The notes under the pieces are model-generated. The model did no database searches. It had not been told where the DNA came from and was given only the letters and a program-made list of their open reading frames with translations. Positions 51,912 through 61,736 of a stretch of DNA of 64,000 nt are shown here, piece by piece. The position numbers and the translations under genes are program-made. The DNA comes from CBDFNN01 sp965250215 (GTDB lineage: Bacteria; Bacteroidota; Rhodothermia; Rhodothermales; DATKEJ01), in assembly GCA_965250215.1 (NCBI GenBank), contig CBDFNN010000004.1, forward strand, positions 1,922,001 through 1,986,000, written 5' to 3'. The number at the start of each line of letters is the position of its first letter. Position 1 is the stretch's first letter.

Positions 51912-52793
51912 ATGAAAAGCTACAGCGCGATGGTCGTGGGTTCTCTATCCCTCGATCGGATAAATCTGCCTTCCGAGACTCTCGCCAAAATTGGAGGAGC
52001 AGTGACCTATTCCGGACTTACCTATAAGTCTTTCGGCTTAGACACTCATATCATAAGTAATTTCGATTCTTCTCTTACTCTGATTGAATCGAAGTTGAAC
52101 ACTCTTGGACTGAAGTATTCAGGTGGCCGCGGAAATTCGATTACGACCTTTGATCTAACTCTCAGAGGGGATAAGCGAGAGTTAAAACTGATGGACGCTT
52201 CTGAAACTATAGAGCCAAGAGATTTGCCGGATTTGACGGGTTTTGAGGGGCATATTCATCTCGGCCCTCTCCACTCTTCAGATATAGATCTAAGATGTAT
52301 TGAACACCTCGCCAATACTGGAATTAATCTCGGTATAGATATTCAAGGCTTCGTAAGAAAGATAGATGGCGAAAGGATTGTCACGGAAGCACATCCGCGA
52401 ATTCAGGAAGTGTTGAATTTGTGTCAATTTGTCAAAGCCGATGAGGAAGAGCTAGAATCGATTCTAGTCGCCCTAGAGATCGAGTCTCCAGAGAATCTAG
52501 TGGATCAATTTGATCTCCGTGAATTGGTAGTAACCGCAGCCAGTAAGGGGGGAGCAATCTATTTACAGGGAAGAGAAACCGTGCATTACGGACCCGAAGT
52601 CCCAGAACAGTCCGAGGATAGTACGGGAGCTGGTGATGTTTTCTTCGCCTCCTATCTCACCTATCGCTTAAGGGATAAGTTAGAAGTACAAGCGGCAAGT
52701 CACCTTTCACAGGAGACTGTGATTCGACATTTAAAGGGACAACATTTAGATCAAAGCCAACTCGCAATAGATCTAGATCTACTGGAGACCTAG
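51912..52793 (+). CDS. PfkB-family carbohydrate kinase
   Basis: 293 residues. GGAVTYSGLTYKSFG at the N terminus and EDSTGAGDVFFASYLTY with the GAGD catalytic Asp near 240 define the ribokinase/PfkB fold. The substrate is unknown. It converges with the phosphatase gene, overlapping by 15 bp. Confidence 0.75.
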   Translation: MKSYSAMVVGSLSLDRINLPSETLAKIGGAVTYSGLTYKSFGLDTHIISNFDSSLTLIESKLNTLGLKYSGGRGNSITTFDLTLRGDKRELKLMDASETIEPRDLPDLTGFEGHIHLGPLHSSDIDLRCIEHLANTGINLGIDIQGFVRKIDGERIVTEAHPRIQEVLNLCQFVKADEEELESILVALEIESPENLVDQFDLRELVVTAASKGGAIYLQGRETVHYGPEVPEQSEDSTGAGDVFFASYLTYRLRDKLEVQAASHLSQETVIRHLKGQHLDQSQLAIDLDLLET

Positions 52794-53348
52794 ACTTTGT
52801 TCATTGTCGAGCAAGTGGCGTTCGAGATTCTTGAGTTGCTCAATCTGCTCTGGTACTAGACGAACAAAGGGTCGCTTCGATTTTAATAGAGTCAAGGCCT
52901 CTTTCATTTCCATGCCCGTGTACATTAAATAGGCAGCTGCCATACTAGGAGCTCTGCCCATGCCTCCCTCACAATGGATGTAAACCTTGCCGCCACCTTG
53001 GTGGACCTCCTTTATGAATTCAATTCCCTCGACGAGATGATCGAGACTGGGTGCGGTGTCATTCACGGTCGGGAAATGTCTATGTTGCTCAAAATGTAGG
53101 CCATGCTCTCTGTCATCGAATTCGATGCGCATATTAATCGTGCTGTCAATACCCGCCTTAGCCAAAACAGACTTCCCAAGTTTACGATACTGTTCGCCTA
53201 CGAATAGATCAGGTCTAATCTGGCAATACTGCATGATTGGTGCGCCTGTGACCTTAGAAAAACTTCGTGTGGCGTATCGAAGTATTTTGGATTTAGCCTC
53301 GCCGCTTTGTTTTGTACTTCGGCTTTCTCGTAATTTTGTCTCGCTCAC
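52779..53348 (-). CDS. dual-specificity-type phosphatase
   Basis: 189 residues. HCEGGMGRAPS has the HCx5R loop (Cys126, Arg132). It follows the CDP-alcohol phosphotransferase by 11 bp on the same strand. In that setting a phosphatase of a phospholipid phosphate (as PTPMT1 does to phosphatidylglycerophosphate) is plausible; a protein phosphatase is the alternative. Confidence 0.75.
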   Translation of the reverse strand: MSETKLRESRSTKQSGEAKSKILRYATRSFSKVTGAPIMQYCQIRPDLFVGEQYRKLGKSVLAKAGIDSTINMRIEFDDREHGLHFEQHRHFPTVNDTAPSLDHLVEGIEFIKEVHQGGGKVYIHCEGGMGRAPSMAAAYLMYTGMEMKEALTLLKSKRPFVRLVPEQIEQLKNLERHLLDNEQSLGLQ

Positions 53349-53359
53349 AATGGAGAGGG

Positions 53360-53947
53360 TTATTCTGTTTCTTTTAGCATTTTCGAATAGACCAGAGTTC
53401 TATTTAGGGCGGTAATTGTTCCTAAAATGGCCAATGCAATTATACAATATTGAAGAATTTGAGGTATCAGCAGGCCCAGTAGAAGTAGTACAACTCTATG
53501 GAATCTGCTCATAGGCCCCACATATTTGGATACACCAAGAGACTGAGCCCTTGCCGCAGTGTAGCTTGTCGTGAGTGCTGATACGAGGGCGGCGATGGTC
53601 ATTCCAACCATCAAATGATTTCCTAGTTGAGAAAAGTAAATAGCAATTCCTCCGAAGATTATGCCATCTACAAAGCGATCCATGGTCGAGTCCATGAAAG
53701 CACCTCTCTTAGTTGCGATGTTTCTTGAACGAGCAATGGCCCCGTCGATGGCATCGGCGATGGAGGCGAATAGCAAGGTTCCAAAAGCCCAAGCGAACAT
53801 TCCGTAGGCGATTAAAACCCCGGAGACAATGCCGACAATTAGGCCAATGAACGAAAGAGCATCAGGAGTAATGCCTGTTTTGTCGATAGCATTGGCTACA
53901 GGATCACGCAGTTTTTGTAGAAAACCTATATCGTGAGGATCCTTCAA
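53360..53947 (-). CDS. CDP-alcohol phosphatidyltransferase
   Basis: 195 residues with about six membrane helices. The CDP-OH-P motif DAIDGAIAR...G(AF)MDSTMD (Asp65, Asp68, Asp86, Asp90) is intact. Makes a phospholipid by transfer from CDP-diacylglycerol, probably phosphatidylglycerophosphate or a phosphatidylinositol-phosphate type; the partner phosphatase would complete it. Confidence 0.8.
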   Translation of the reverse strand: MKDPHDIGFLQKLRDPVANAIDKTGITPDALSFIGLIVGIVSGVLIAYGMFAWAFGTLLFASIADAIDGAIARSRNIATKRGAFMDSTMDRFVDGIIFGGIAIYFSQLGNHLMVGMTIAALVSALTTSYTAARAQSLGVSKYVGPMSRFHRVVLLLLGLLIPQILQYCIIALAILGTITALNRTLVYSKMLKETE

Positions 53948-54167
53948 GCGCTTAAAATTTGGTGAGACATTGTGGGAATTGGGCCGAGGGATAATACGAA
54001 GGAATCGGCATAGTTTCCTAAGTACCGGCTAGTTTTGGACAAGGCTGGGCTTTGTGTTCTCGGAGCACTTAGTAAAAACGAGGCTGGAATCGGCTAGATT
54101 AATTCGATTATTGGTACGACAAGACCTGAGGCCGTAGACTAAATTCAAAAAGCATAACCATCGAATA

Positions 54168-55775
54168 ATGAAAAGAAGAGATTTCATTCGCAATTCTGGA
54201 GCAGGCTTGGCTATTGGCTTCAGTGGACTCGCCTGTAAAACCGGCGGAGCAAGAGAGTCGAGCGTGCAAGGCATCAACACTTTCGAGTTAGAAGAACTGA
54301 CGGTCGACGAGCTTACAAAAGCCATGGGGTCGGGGAGCTTCACCTCCGAGTCCATAGTCAATAAATATCTTGCAAGAATCGAATCTGTTGATCAAGTTGA
54401 AGGAGGACTAAACTCAATTATTGAGATAAATCCTGATGCACTTGAGATAGCGAGGCAGCTAGACTCGGAGCGTGCTGCCGGAAAACTTCGTGGACCCCTG
54501 CATGGAATTCCGATTGTCATCAAGGACAACATCGATACGGCCGACAAAATGAAAACGACGGCTGGGTCACTTGCACTGGAATCTAACTGGGCAAAAGCGG
54601 ATGCTGGTCTCGTTACAAAATTGCGCGATGCTGGTATCGTCATTCTCGGGAAGGCTAATCTTAGTGAGTGGGCGAACTTCAGATCAACCAACTCCAGCTC
54701 TGGCTGGAGTGGAAGGGGAGGGCAGACCAATAACCCCTATGATTTTAGTCGGAATCCTTGCGGTTCGAGCTCGGGATCAGCTGCGGCACTTTCAGCTAAT
54801 CTGACAGCTCTTGCCATTGGCACTGAGACGAATGGGTCCGTTGTCTGTCCCTCGTCTGCTTGTGGCATAGTCGGCATCAAGCCATCCGTCGGATTAGTAA
54901 GCCGGTCAGGGATTATTCCGATCGCTCATTCGCAAGACACGGCTGGTCCCATGGGACGGACCGTTCGAGATGCCACCCTACTCTTGAACGTGATGGTTGG
55001 GCAAGACGCGAGGGATCCATCGACAACGAATTCTAAGAAATTCGAGATGGTCGACTATACAAGTTATCTGGATCCGCAAGGACTGGATGGAGCAAGGATT
55101 GGAATCGTGAGAAATTTTCTTGGCTTTGACGATCGCGTTGATGATCTCATAGAAGCTGCAACAGAACAAATGAAATCAGCAGGAGCCATTATTATTGATG
55201 ACGCCAAAATTGAGACAGGAAGAGAAATCGGAGGATCTGCCTACGATGTTTTGTTATACGAATTCAAAGCGGATATAGAAAAATATCTCGCGAACTGCCC
55301 GCCAGATGTGGAAGTTCGTACTCTGGCCGACTTGATCGCATTCAATAATGCAAACGCCGATAAAGAGATGCCACATTTTGGACAAGAGATATTTATTGCA
55401 GCTCAAGAGAAAGGGGATTTGGGCGACGAGGATTATAAGGCGGCCCTCGAAAGGATGATTCGGCTTTCTGGTCCCGAGGGAATCGATGCAACCCTCGAGC
55501 GGCACAATGTCGATGTCTTAGTCGCAGCTACAGGTGGGCCTGCTTGGAAAACGGATCATATAAATGGAGATTCCTTCGGAGGAGGATCGTCTTCCCCGGC
55601 TGCGCGGGCTGGCTATGCCAACATAACCGTCCCTTGTGGATTTATTAAGGGATTGCCAGTGGGAATTTCTTTTTTCGCCGGCAAATATTCAGAGCCAACC
55701 ATTTTGAAGATCGCCTATGCTTATGAGCAGATTAGTGAGGCGAGGAGGAAGCCGGAGATGGTTGTTAGTGGTTAG
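54168..55775 (+). CDS. Tat-exported amidase (amidase-signature family)
   Basis: 535 residues. The start MKRRDFIRNSGAGLAIGFSGLAC has a twin-Arg motif plus a possible lipobox. Catalytic triad: Lys119 (IVIKDN), cis-Ser at 200/201 (CGSSSGS), Ser224 (ETNGSVVCPSS). Hydrolyses amide substrates outside the cytoplasm; the specificity cannot be read. Confidence 0.85.
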   Translation: MKRRDFIRNSGAGLAIGFSGLACKTGGARESSVQGINTFELEELTVDELTKAMGSGSFTSESIVNKYLARIESVDQVEGGLNSIIEINPDALEIARQLDSERAAGKLRGPLHGIPIVIKDNIDTADKMKTTAGSLALESNWAKADAGLVTKLRDAGIVILGKANLSEWANFRSTNSSSGWSGRGGQTNNPYDFSRNPCGSSSGSAAALSANLTALAIGTETNGSVVCPSSACGIVGIKPSVGLVSRSGIIPIAHSQDTAGPMGRTVRDATLLLNVMVGQDARDPSTTNSKKFEMVDYTSYLDPQGLDGARIGIVRNFLGFDDRVDDLIEAATEQMKSAGAIIIDDAKIETGREIGGSAYDVLLYEFKADIEKYLANCPPDVEVRTLADLIAFNNANADKEMPHFGQEIFIAAQEKGDLGDEDYKAALERMIRLSGPEGIDATLERHNVDVLVAATGGPAWKTDHINGDSFGGGSSSPAARAGYANITVPCGFIKGLPVGISFFAGKYSEPTILKIAYAYEQISEARRKPEMVVSG

Positions 55776-55782
55776 TTCTTGG

Positions 55783-55817
55783 TTTTTGGTCATTGCCGAA
55801 GTACCGATGACCAAAAA
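55783..55817. terminator. bidirectional terminator between convergent genes
   Basis: TTTTTGGTCAT at 55783-55793 pairs perfectly with ATGACCAAAAA at 55807-55817, 13-nt loop, T-runs on both strands. It sits between the amidase and the T9SS protein. Confidence 0.8.
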
Positions 55818-55834
55818 AAACAATTGACCACCAA

Positions 55835-56368
55835 CTACTTCATCAACGTCATCTTCTTCGTGATCACCAATCCTTGACTCTCAAGACGATAGAAGTAAGT
55901 ACCAGAGGAAAGACCATCTGCCTTCCATGTTGTCCGGAATTCGCCAGCCGGCAAATCCCCATCGACAATAATCTGGACCTCGTTTCCTAGCATGTCAAAG
56001 ACGGCCAGTTTTGCTTGCCCCTGTTTGGGGAGAGTGAAGGAAAAACTTGTTTCAGGATTGAAAGGATTTGGGTAATTGTCATTCAAGGAGAATGAGCCAG
56101 GCTCAGTATTGATTGTCTCGATATCCGTTGATACCTGACTTTGGGTAATCAAATACCAATAGCCCGCACCGGTGTTTTTGCCGCTGGCCCCAGAAACACC
56201 CACAAAGGTTTGTCCTAATGTTGCGTGAAGTACTTTTCCACTAGCACTTGCGTTGGACGCGGCTGTGCCTAGAACGCTCGAAGAAAGGGTGCTCTGTGAT
56301 AAGGCGGAGTCAGCAAAAAACAGACTGAGGCACAAGAGAGCTGGGATTGTTATCTGTCGGTTTTTCAT
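55835..56368 (-). CDS. small secreted protein with T9SS C-terminal domain
   Basis: 177 residues from MKNRQITIPALLCLSLFFADSALSQ. The second half (FSLNDNYPNPFNPETSFSFTLPK, FDMLGNEVQIIVDGDLPAG, GTYFYRLES) is a T9SS sorting domain; the first half has an ATLGQTFVGVSGASG-like beta element common in Bacteroidota. It follows the 56376 gene by 7 bp. Confidence 0.75.
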   Translation of the reverse strand: MKNRQITIPALLCLSLFFADSALSQSTLSSSVLGTAASNASASGKVLHATLGQTFVGVSGASGKNTGAGYWYLITQSQVSTDIETINTEPGSFSLNDNYPNPFNPETSFSFTLPKQGQAKLAVFDMLGNEVQIIVDGDLPAGEFRTTWKADGLSSGTYFYRLESQGLVITKKMTLMK

Positions 56369-56375
56369 GGATTTA

Positions 56376-57134
56376 TTATTGGTAAATGACCATGAAATCC
56401 TCACCAGATGGCATGTTTGTCGTGTCCTCTGTGTAGATAGTCCACTTTCCCCCGCTATACCAAACTCCGACGGCCTGAATATAATTGCTTCTATAAATGT
56501 GTGTCACAACGAGGTGGGCGTCGGGGTTGTTGTTCAGATCTGGATGGTCTATCCGGGTTAAATTTGAGACAATATTGGAAGTTGTTGTTCGCCATTTAAA
56601 CATTCTAGGCGCCTGTTCTGGAGTTTCCCATTTAACATTTCCTCCGTCGGTGACAAAAACTTGTCCGTCACTTCCTTTCATTATCTTACTGGGATCAATA
56701 GTGTTGTTGACGATTTTGCTATTGGTCACTGAATTGTCCGCAATTGTCACTGCGTGTAGGCTGTAAGGTGTTGAGGCAAGAGCCGTCCTCGGAATCATTT
56801 CTGCATCTGAGTCTACTTTTACACCCAACCAATATTGATTATTAAAGGCGAGATTCAATGCATTGAGATCGCCCAGTAGAACATTGAACAGTCCTTCTTG
56901 AACCGTTACTCCCTGAGTTTCTTCCCAGATCGCTGTCCCGGAATTGACAACATCATAAATTGAAAATTTGATATTGTAAGATCCGTCGGATACAGGATTT
57001 CCGTCGTTGTCTGCTAACTTTCCTTGGTAAGACATTTTCTTAGGTGCCTGTGATTGGGCGTCGGAAATTGACAATGACACAAAGATGAGAAGCAGTAGGA
57101 AGATTGTTGATCTTGTGGATGCAAGTATTTTCAT
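56376..57134 (-). CDS. secreted tail-fibre-like host protein
   Basis: 252 residues from MKILASTRSTIFLLLLIFVSLSISDAQS. MSYQGKLADNDGNPVSDGSYNIKFSIYD and YWLGVKVDSDAEMIPRTALASTPYSLHA form the common Bacteroidota pattern (a head followed by PR..L.S.PY). Likely surface attachment or structural. In an operon with the T9SS protein. Confidence 0.65.
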   Translation of the reverse strand: MKILASTRSTIFLLLLIFVSLSISDAQSQAPKKMSYQGKLADNDGNPVSDGSYNIKFSIYDVVNSGTAIWEETQGVTVQEGLFNVLLGDLNALNLAFNNQYWLGVKVDSDAEMIPRTALASTPYSLHAVTIADNSVTNSKIVNNTIDPSKIMKGSDGQVFVTDGGNVKWETPEQAPRMFKWRTTTSNIVSNLTRIDHPDLNNNPDAHLVVTHIYRSNYIQAVGVWYSGGKWTIYTEDTTNMPSGEDFMVIYQ

Positions 57135-57376
57135 CTGAATTGGTATGAATATGAAGCTAGGCCGAATGACATAATAGAGATATGACGTCTTTTCTATAAG
57201 ACTATGCGACAATGGGATTAATTTTGGACCATTTTTCGGGTCGAATTAGAGACAAAGCCGATAACAGTATTGCTAAAGGAGAATACCTAATATAACTATT
57301 GTCGGACTACCTGGTCACGATGAGACCCTTGTCGCGACAAATGACTCACTTCTGACGCGCATGATGTAGCTACTAC

Positions 57377-57519
57377 TCACCAAATCTGTGGAGCGTCAGC
57401 ATTCATCATTTGAATCCAGACAGAACCACGATCTTCTCCCTCAATATCGTTGTAAGGTGCCCCGACAACAACATCATCGATCCCGTCTAAGTCGAAGTCG
57501 ACAAGAAGGCATATCTTTG
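57377..57519 (-). pseudogene. FG-GAP (integrin-like propeller) fragment
   Basis: On the minus strand the frame reads FDLDGIDDVVVGAPYNDIEG, then EDRGSVWIQMM, and stops at 57377; an in-frame TAA lies just upstream at about 57520. This is one blade of an FG-GAP propeller with no start or export signal, probably a remnant cut by rearrangement. The 57135-57376 gap otherwise shows nothing. Confidence 0.65.
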
Positions 57520-58680
57520 TCGAAATTGATTAGAGACTTGAAAGAAATCAAAAAAATAGTAATGGTAGGACCGGCACTTCCCTTCAGAGGAGGGATTGCT
57601 CAGTTCAACCATGCTCTTAGAGACTCGCTAAGCGAGAGAGTTGAAAGCGTTGAGTTGGTTACTTTTTCTAGACAATACCCAGAGTCGCTTTTTCCGGGTA
57701 AAACTCAGCTTGTTGAGGATAAGAATCAAGAAGCAATTTCAGCTCCGAGAGTAATTGATTCTATAAATCCGGTCTCGTGGTTTAAGGCCGCCGCAGAGAT
57801 AGTGGAAATGGGTGCGGACGTCGTCATATTTCATTATTGGATGCCATTCTTTGCACCGGCCTATGGAGTGATACTTCGCCGATTGCGTAGAAAGGGTATC
57901 CGATCCTACGCTGTCGTTCACAATGCCATTCCCCACGAACGAAAACCCGGTGATGCCCGACTTAGCAGATTCTTTCTCGATCACCTTAAGGGGATAGTGA
58001 CCATGGCAAGATCGGTCGGAGACGATCTACATTCTCTAGATGTATTCACGCCACAAATCAATCTGGCACATCCGATCTACGAGCAATTCAATTCCGACAA
58101 AAGTAAAAAAGAGGCCAGAAAGCACTTGTCGATTGAGCTTGATAGACCCGTTATTTTGTTTTTTGGTCTTGTCCGAAAATACAAAGGTCTGCACGCTCTA
58201 TTGAACGCCCTTGTAGAGATCGCAAAATCGAGGCCTGATGTTCTATTGGTTGTTGCCGGTGAGTTCTATGATGATCCATCGAGCTATTACTCGATTATTG
58301 AGGAGCACAACCTGCAAAATAATGTGTTAATTAGAGACGAGTTCATTCCCGAAGCGGAAGTTGGCGACTATTTCGTTGCTAGTGATTTGGTGGTTCAACC
58401 CTACGTAACGGCTACGCAAAGTGGGGTTGCTCAAATTGCATTTCATTTTGATAAGCCAGTAGTTGTGACGAATGTGGGAGGCCTTTCGGAGGTCGTTCCT
58501 GATGGAAAAGTAGGGATGGTAGTGCCGCCAGCCAATCAGACGGCACTGCAGGATGCCGTTCTCGGACTTATTAATGACCCCGCCAGACTTTCCCAGATGT
58601 CTAAGAATGTGAAAGAGCACAAAAAGCAATTTGCCTGGTCACATTTTGCTGACAAGGTTCTTCAAATGATGAAAGGGTGA
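57517..58680 (+). CDS. glycosyltransferase, GT4 family
   Basis: 387 residues from a TTG at 57517, or 372 from the ATG at 57562. MVGPALPFRGGIAQFNHALRD opens the donor-loop N-terminal domain; the C-terminal domain has ILFFGLVRKYKGLHALL, VVAGEFYDDP, LVVQPYVTATQSGVAQIAFHF and KPVVVTNVGGLSEVV (the E-x7-E-like region). Transfers a sugar from a nucleotide sugar to an envelope glycan. Confidence 0.8.
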   Translation: MSKLIRDLKEIKKIVMVGPALPFRGGIAQFNHALRDSLSERVESVELVTFSRQYPESLFPGKTQLVEDKNQEAISAPRVIDSINPVSWFKAAAEIVEMGADVVIFHYWMPFFAPAYGVILRRLRRKGIRSYAVVHNAIPHERKPGDARLSRFFLDHLKGIVTMARSVGDDLHSLDVFTPQINLAHPIYEQFNSDKSKKEARKHLSIELDRPVILFFGLVRKYKGLHALLNALVEIAKSRPDVLLVVAGEFYDDPSSYYSIIEEHNLQNNVLIRDEFIPEAEVGDYFVASDLVVQPYVTATQSGVAQIAFHFDKPVVVTNVGGLSEVVPDGKVGMVVPPANQTALQDAVLGLINDPARLSQMSKNVKEHKKQFAWSHFADKVLQMMKG

Positions 58681-58752
58681 AGGATTGACGCGGAAGCGCT
58701 GAGTGTCCAAGCTTTATATATAGAATCGTAAGGGAGAAAAAAGAGAACTGAA

Positions 58753-59222
58753 ATGGCAACACTATTCGAAAAGTCTGAGAGAAAATTTGACATCCTAGAT
58801 AGTCAAATGATCAAATTCATGTCCAACAATGGATTGCCAATCTTAAGGGTCAGCCTCGGGGTGGTTTTCTTTTGGTTTGGTATTCTGAAATTTTTCCCTG
58901 GACTCAGTCCGGCTGAGCAACTTGTTCGAGACTCTGTCTCTTTTATCTTTAATCCAGATCTGTTTTACCTGTGCTTGCTGGATGGGAGGTCCTGATAGGC
59001 GTGGGACTAATCACAGGAAAATTTCTAAGGACGACTCTGCTTCTTCTTTTCTTGCAGATGCCAGGTACTCTTTTGCCTCTAGTTTTTTTGCCCGAAGTTG
59101 TTTGGACCAGTTTTCCATTTGTTCTTACAATGGAAGGCCAATACATCGTTAAGAATTTGGTTCTTGTCGCTGGGGCCTTGATCGTAGGCGCAAGCGTTGC
59201 ACCAAGGAGGGCGACGAAATAA
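58753..59222 (+). pseudogene. DoxX-like membrane protein split by a frameshift
   Basis: The first frame (58753-58995) reads ILRVSLGVVFFWFGILKFFPGLSPAEQL ... FNPDLF; the next frame (58971-59222) continues LAGWEVLIGVGLITGKFLRTTLLLLFLQ ... GQYIVKNLVLVAGALIV. Together they have the four-helix layout of DoxX/DUF417-type proteins. The break lies in a TTTTACC tract near 58968. It may be a real mutation or a sequence error. Confidence 0.65.
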
Positions 59223-59237
59223 GAGAGGGAAATTAAC

Positions 59238-60002
59238 TCATCCCTGACTGCCACTTAAATATGCCTTGGAGATAGCTTCTACAGGTGACTCAAAAAGTAG
59301 TTTAGTAGGCCCCTGTTCGATGATTTGACCTGCCCCGTCTTTCACCCAGAAAATAGCAAGTCTGTCGGAGATTCTGTGGGCTTGAGCCAGATTGTGTGTG
59401 ACAATTACGATTGTAAATTTATCCTTGAGTCGGACTATGAGAGACTCCACAGTAGCAGATGCGATCGGATCGAGGGCGCTACAAGGTTCGTCCATTAACA
59501 AGATATCAGGCTCAAGAGCGATTGCCCGAGCTATGCAAAGTCGTTGCTGTTGGCCTCCTGAGAGCCTTAAGGCTGAGTCTGAAAGCCGATCTTTTACTTC
59601 GTCCCATAAGCCTACATCCATTAGGACCTTTTCACTTATTTCAGCTCGTCTTTTCTTGTCTTTGATTCCATGCTCCTTTAATGCCAGATGAATATTTTTT
59701 TGAATCGACATGGGAAAAGGATTGGGTTTTTGGAAAATCATTCCTACAGATTTTCGCAGCTCGGTAGCTGTTCTCGAACTCGATTCAATATTCGTATCGT
59801 CGACCCTAATCGATCCACTCACCTGTACATCTGGGATCAGGTCAGTCATTCGATTAATTGCCTGGAGGAATGTTGTTTTTCCACAACCAGATGGACCTAC
59901 AATAGCAGTGATTTGGTTTCTCGGAATCTGAATATTCAAATCCTTAATGGCGAATTTATTGCCATATCTAACCGTCAGTTTATTGACTTCAATCATCTCC
60001 AA
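59238..60002 (-). CDS. pstB: phosphate ABC transporter ATP-binding protein
   Basis: 254 residues. Walker A GPSGCGKTT, signature LSGGQQQR, Walker B ILLMDEP; phosphate-type Pst family by length and neighbours. It overlaps pstA by 10 bp. No phoU follows; the next gene is on the other strand. Confidence 0.92.
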   Translation of the reverse strand: MEMIEVNKLTVRYGNKFAIKDLNIQIPRNQITAIVGPSGCGKTTFLQAINRMTDLIPDVQVSGSIRVDDTNIESSSRTATELRKSVGMIFQKPNPFPMSIQKNIHLALKEHGIKDKKRRAEISEKVLMDVGLWDEVKDRLSDSALRLSGGQQQRLCIARAIALEPDILLMDEPCSALDPIASATVESLIVRLKDKFTIVIVTHNLAQAHRISDRLAIFWVKDGAGQIIEQGPTKLLFESPVEAISKAYLSGSQG

Positions 60003-60892
60003 TTAATTAAGTCTTGATTGCTATTGTTTCTCGCTCCAAGTCTCATGAGAGCCATTGCTATCGAATTAATAGCTAGGAGTAGGAGGATTAGAACTGCGGC
60101 CGCTGCATAGGCTCTCTCATTGCCGCCAGGTACATTCATAGCCATGTCGTAAATATGTACGCTGAGGGCCCTGCCAGAATCTAGTAGAGATTCGGGTTGT
60201 CTTGTCACATATCCTGAAGTAAATAAAAGAGCCGCTGTTTCAGCCAAAGCTCGGCCTATTCCCAATACAAATCCTGCTCCGAGTGCAGGGGATGCTATTG
60301 GTAATATTATTTTTCTGATCGTCGTAAATTTACTTAGTCCAAGAGAGGCCGCTCCAAATCGATATTCATCAGGAACGTTTCGAATCGCTTGTTCTGTCGT
60401 GCGGGTGAGAATAGGAAGGACCATGCAAGCAAGTGTCAGACCTCCGGCCAATATGGAATAGCCCATTCCAAGGGCGATGCAAAAGAAAGCGTTACCAAAA
60501 AGGCCAAAAACAATCGAAGGGACTGCAGCGAGAACGTCCAGTGCTCGTCGAACTAATCTAACAAAACCGGACGATCCTTCAGCCAGTACAATGGAACTGC
60601 CAAGTGATAAGGGTAGCGATACACCAATAGCGATGGACAAGATTAGTAGGGTGGAAGTGATGATCGGAAGGATCCCACCTGATCGGCCGGCATCACTCGG
60701 GGCAGTTGATAAGAATTCGAGAGAGAGCTCAGAAAGTCCACCGATAAGGATGTCTCCCAGAATCCAAAGCAGCACTGATACCACGAAACTTGCGGAGAGC
60801 CAGAGCAATAATGCGGCTGAAAAATCACCCCATGACTTCGGGAATTTTCGACTCTTACTCGGACTGAATACAAGGCGATCTCCTCTAGCCAT
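59993..60892 (-). CDS. pstA: phosphate ABC transporter permease PstA
   Basis: 299 residues with six predicted helices and the permease EAA-type loop (AIRNVPDEYRFGAASLGLSKFTTIRKIILPIA). It pairs with PstC. Confidence 0.88.
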   Translation of the reverse strand: MARGDRLVFSPSKSRKFPKSWGDFSAALLLWLSASFVVSVLLWILGDILIGGLSELSLEFLSTAPSDAGRSGGILPIITSTLLILSIAIGVSLPLSLGSSIVLAEGSSGFVRLVRRALDVLAAVPSIVFGLFGNAFFCIALGMGYSILAGGLTLACMVLPILTRTTEQAIRNVPDEYRFGAASLGLSKFTTIRKIILPIASPALGAGFVLGIGRALAETAALLFTSGYVTRQPESLLDSGRALSVHIYDMAMNVPGGNERAYAAAAVLILLLLAINSIAMALMRLGARNNSNQDLINWR

Positions 60893-61736
60893 TTCTCTTC
60901 CTCGCGATTACTTCACTCACAAGAACACCAAAAATTACCAGGCTCAGTAAGATGAGTCCACTCACAAATAAAATAGATCGATGAGAGCTTGTAGCGTAGC
61001 CCATTTCCAAGGCGATGTTTGCCGTTAGAGTTCTGACTGGATCGAGAATGCTCTCTGGTAGCTTGACTACGTTCCCTGCTATCATTAATACCGCCATTGT
61101 CTCACCGAGTGCACGTGCCAGCGCCAGTAAAAGCCCCACTCCGATTCCGTGCCTGGCGGCGGGTAAAGCTATTCGCCAAGCCAAGGCCTTGCGGTCAAGA
61201 CCGAGGGCTGCTCCTCCAGCGATCCATTCATGCGGGACCGCTCGAAGCGCCGAATAAGAGGTCAATGCGATGGTTGGTAAAATCATTAGTGCAAGAATCA
61301 AACTTGCCGCTAGGAGTGACTGACCACTTCCACCATACCTGGCGATGATCGGGACAAGAACGACTAGTCCCCAGAGTCCAAACACAACAGAAGGAATACC
61401 GGCGAGTAATTCGACTAGGCGTCGATAAAGAAGTGAGATGGGTTTTGGAGCGAAAAAGTGACTAAAGACAGCAGATGCAATTCCGAAAGGGGTAGCTATA
61501 AGCATGGCCGCGAAACTTGTGAGTGCCGTAGCAGCAATCATCGGAATAAGGTTGTAGAGCTCTGAAAGTGGATTCCAAGATGGATCACTAAAAAAGCGAC
61601 CAATTCCAATGTCTCTCAACGCGGGAATAGACTCTCGAAGTAAAAAACCAAGAATCAAAAAGACGAGAGCAAGTGAAATTCCCGCACAAAGTCTTACAAC
61701 ATTGTCTAGCCACGCGTCCGATCTAGACAGAGACAA
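60885..61736 (-). CDS. pstC: phosphate ABC transporter permease PstC
   Basis: 283 residues, six helices, permease loop ALRAVPHEWIAGGAALGLDRK. Overlaps pstS by 14 bp and pstA by 8 bp. Confidence 0.88.
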   Translation of the reverse strand: MSLSRSDAWLDNVVRLCAGISLALVFLILGFLLRESIPALRDIGIGRFFSDPSWNPLSELYNLIPMIAATALTSFAAMLIATPFGIASAVFSHFFAPKPISLLYRRLVELLAGIPSVVFGLWGLVVLVPIIARYGGSGQSLLAASLILALMILPTIALTSYSALRAVPHEWIAGGAALGLDRKALAWRIALPAARHGIGVGLLLALARALGETMAVLMIAGNVVKLPESILDPVRTLTANIALEMGYATSSHRSILFVSGLILLSLVIFGVLVSEVIARKRNG

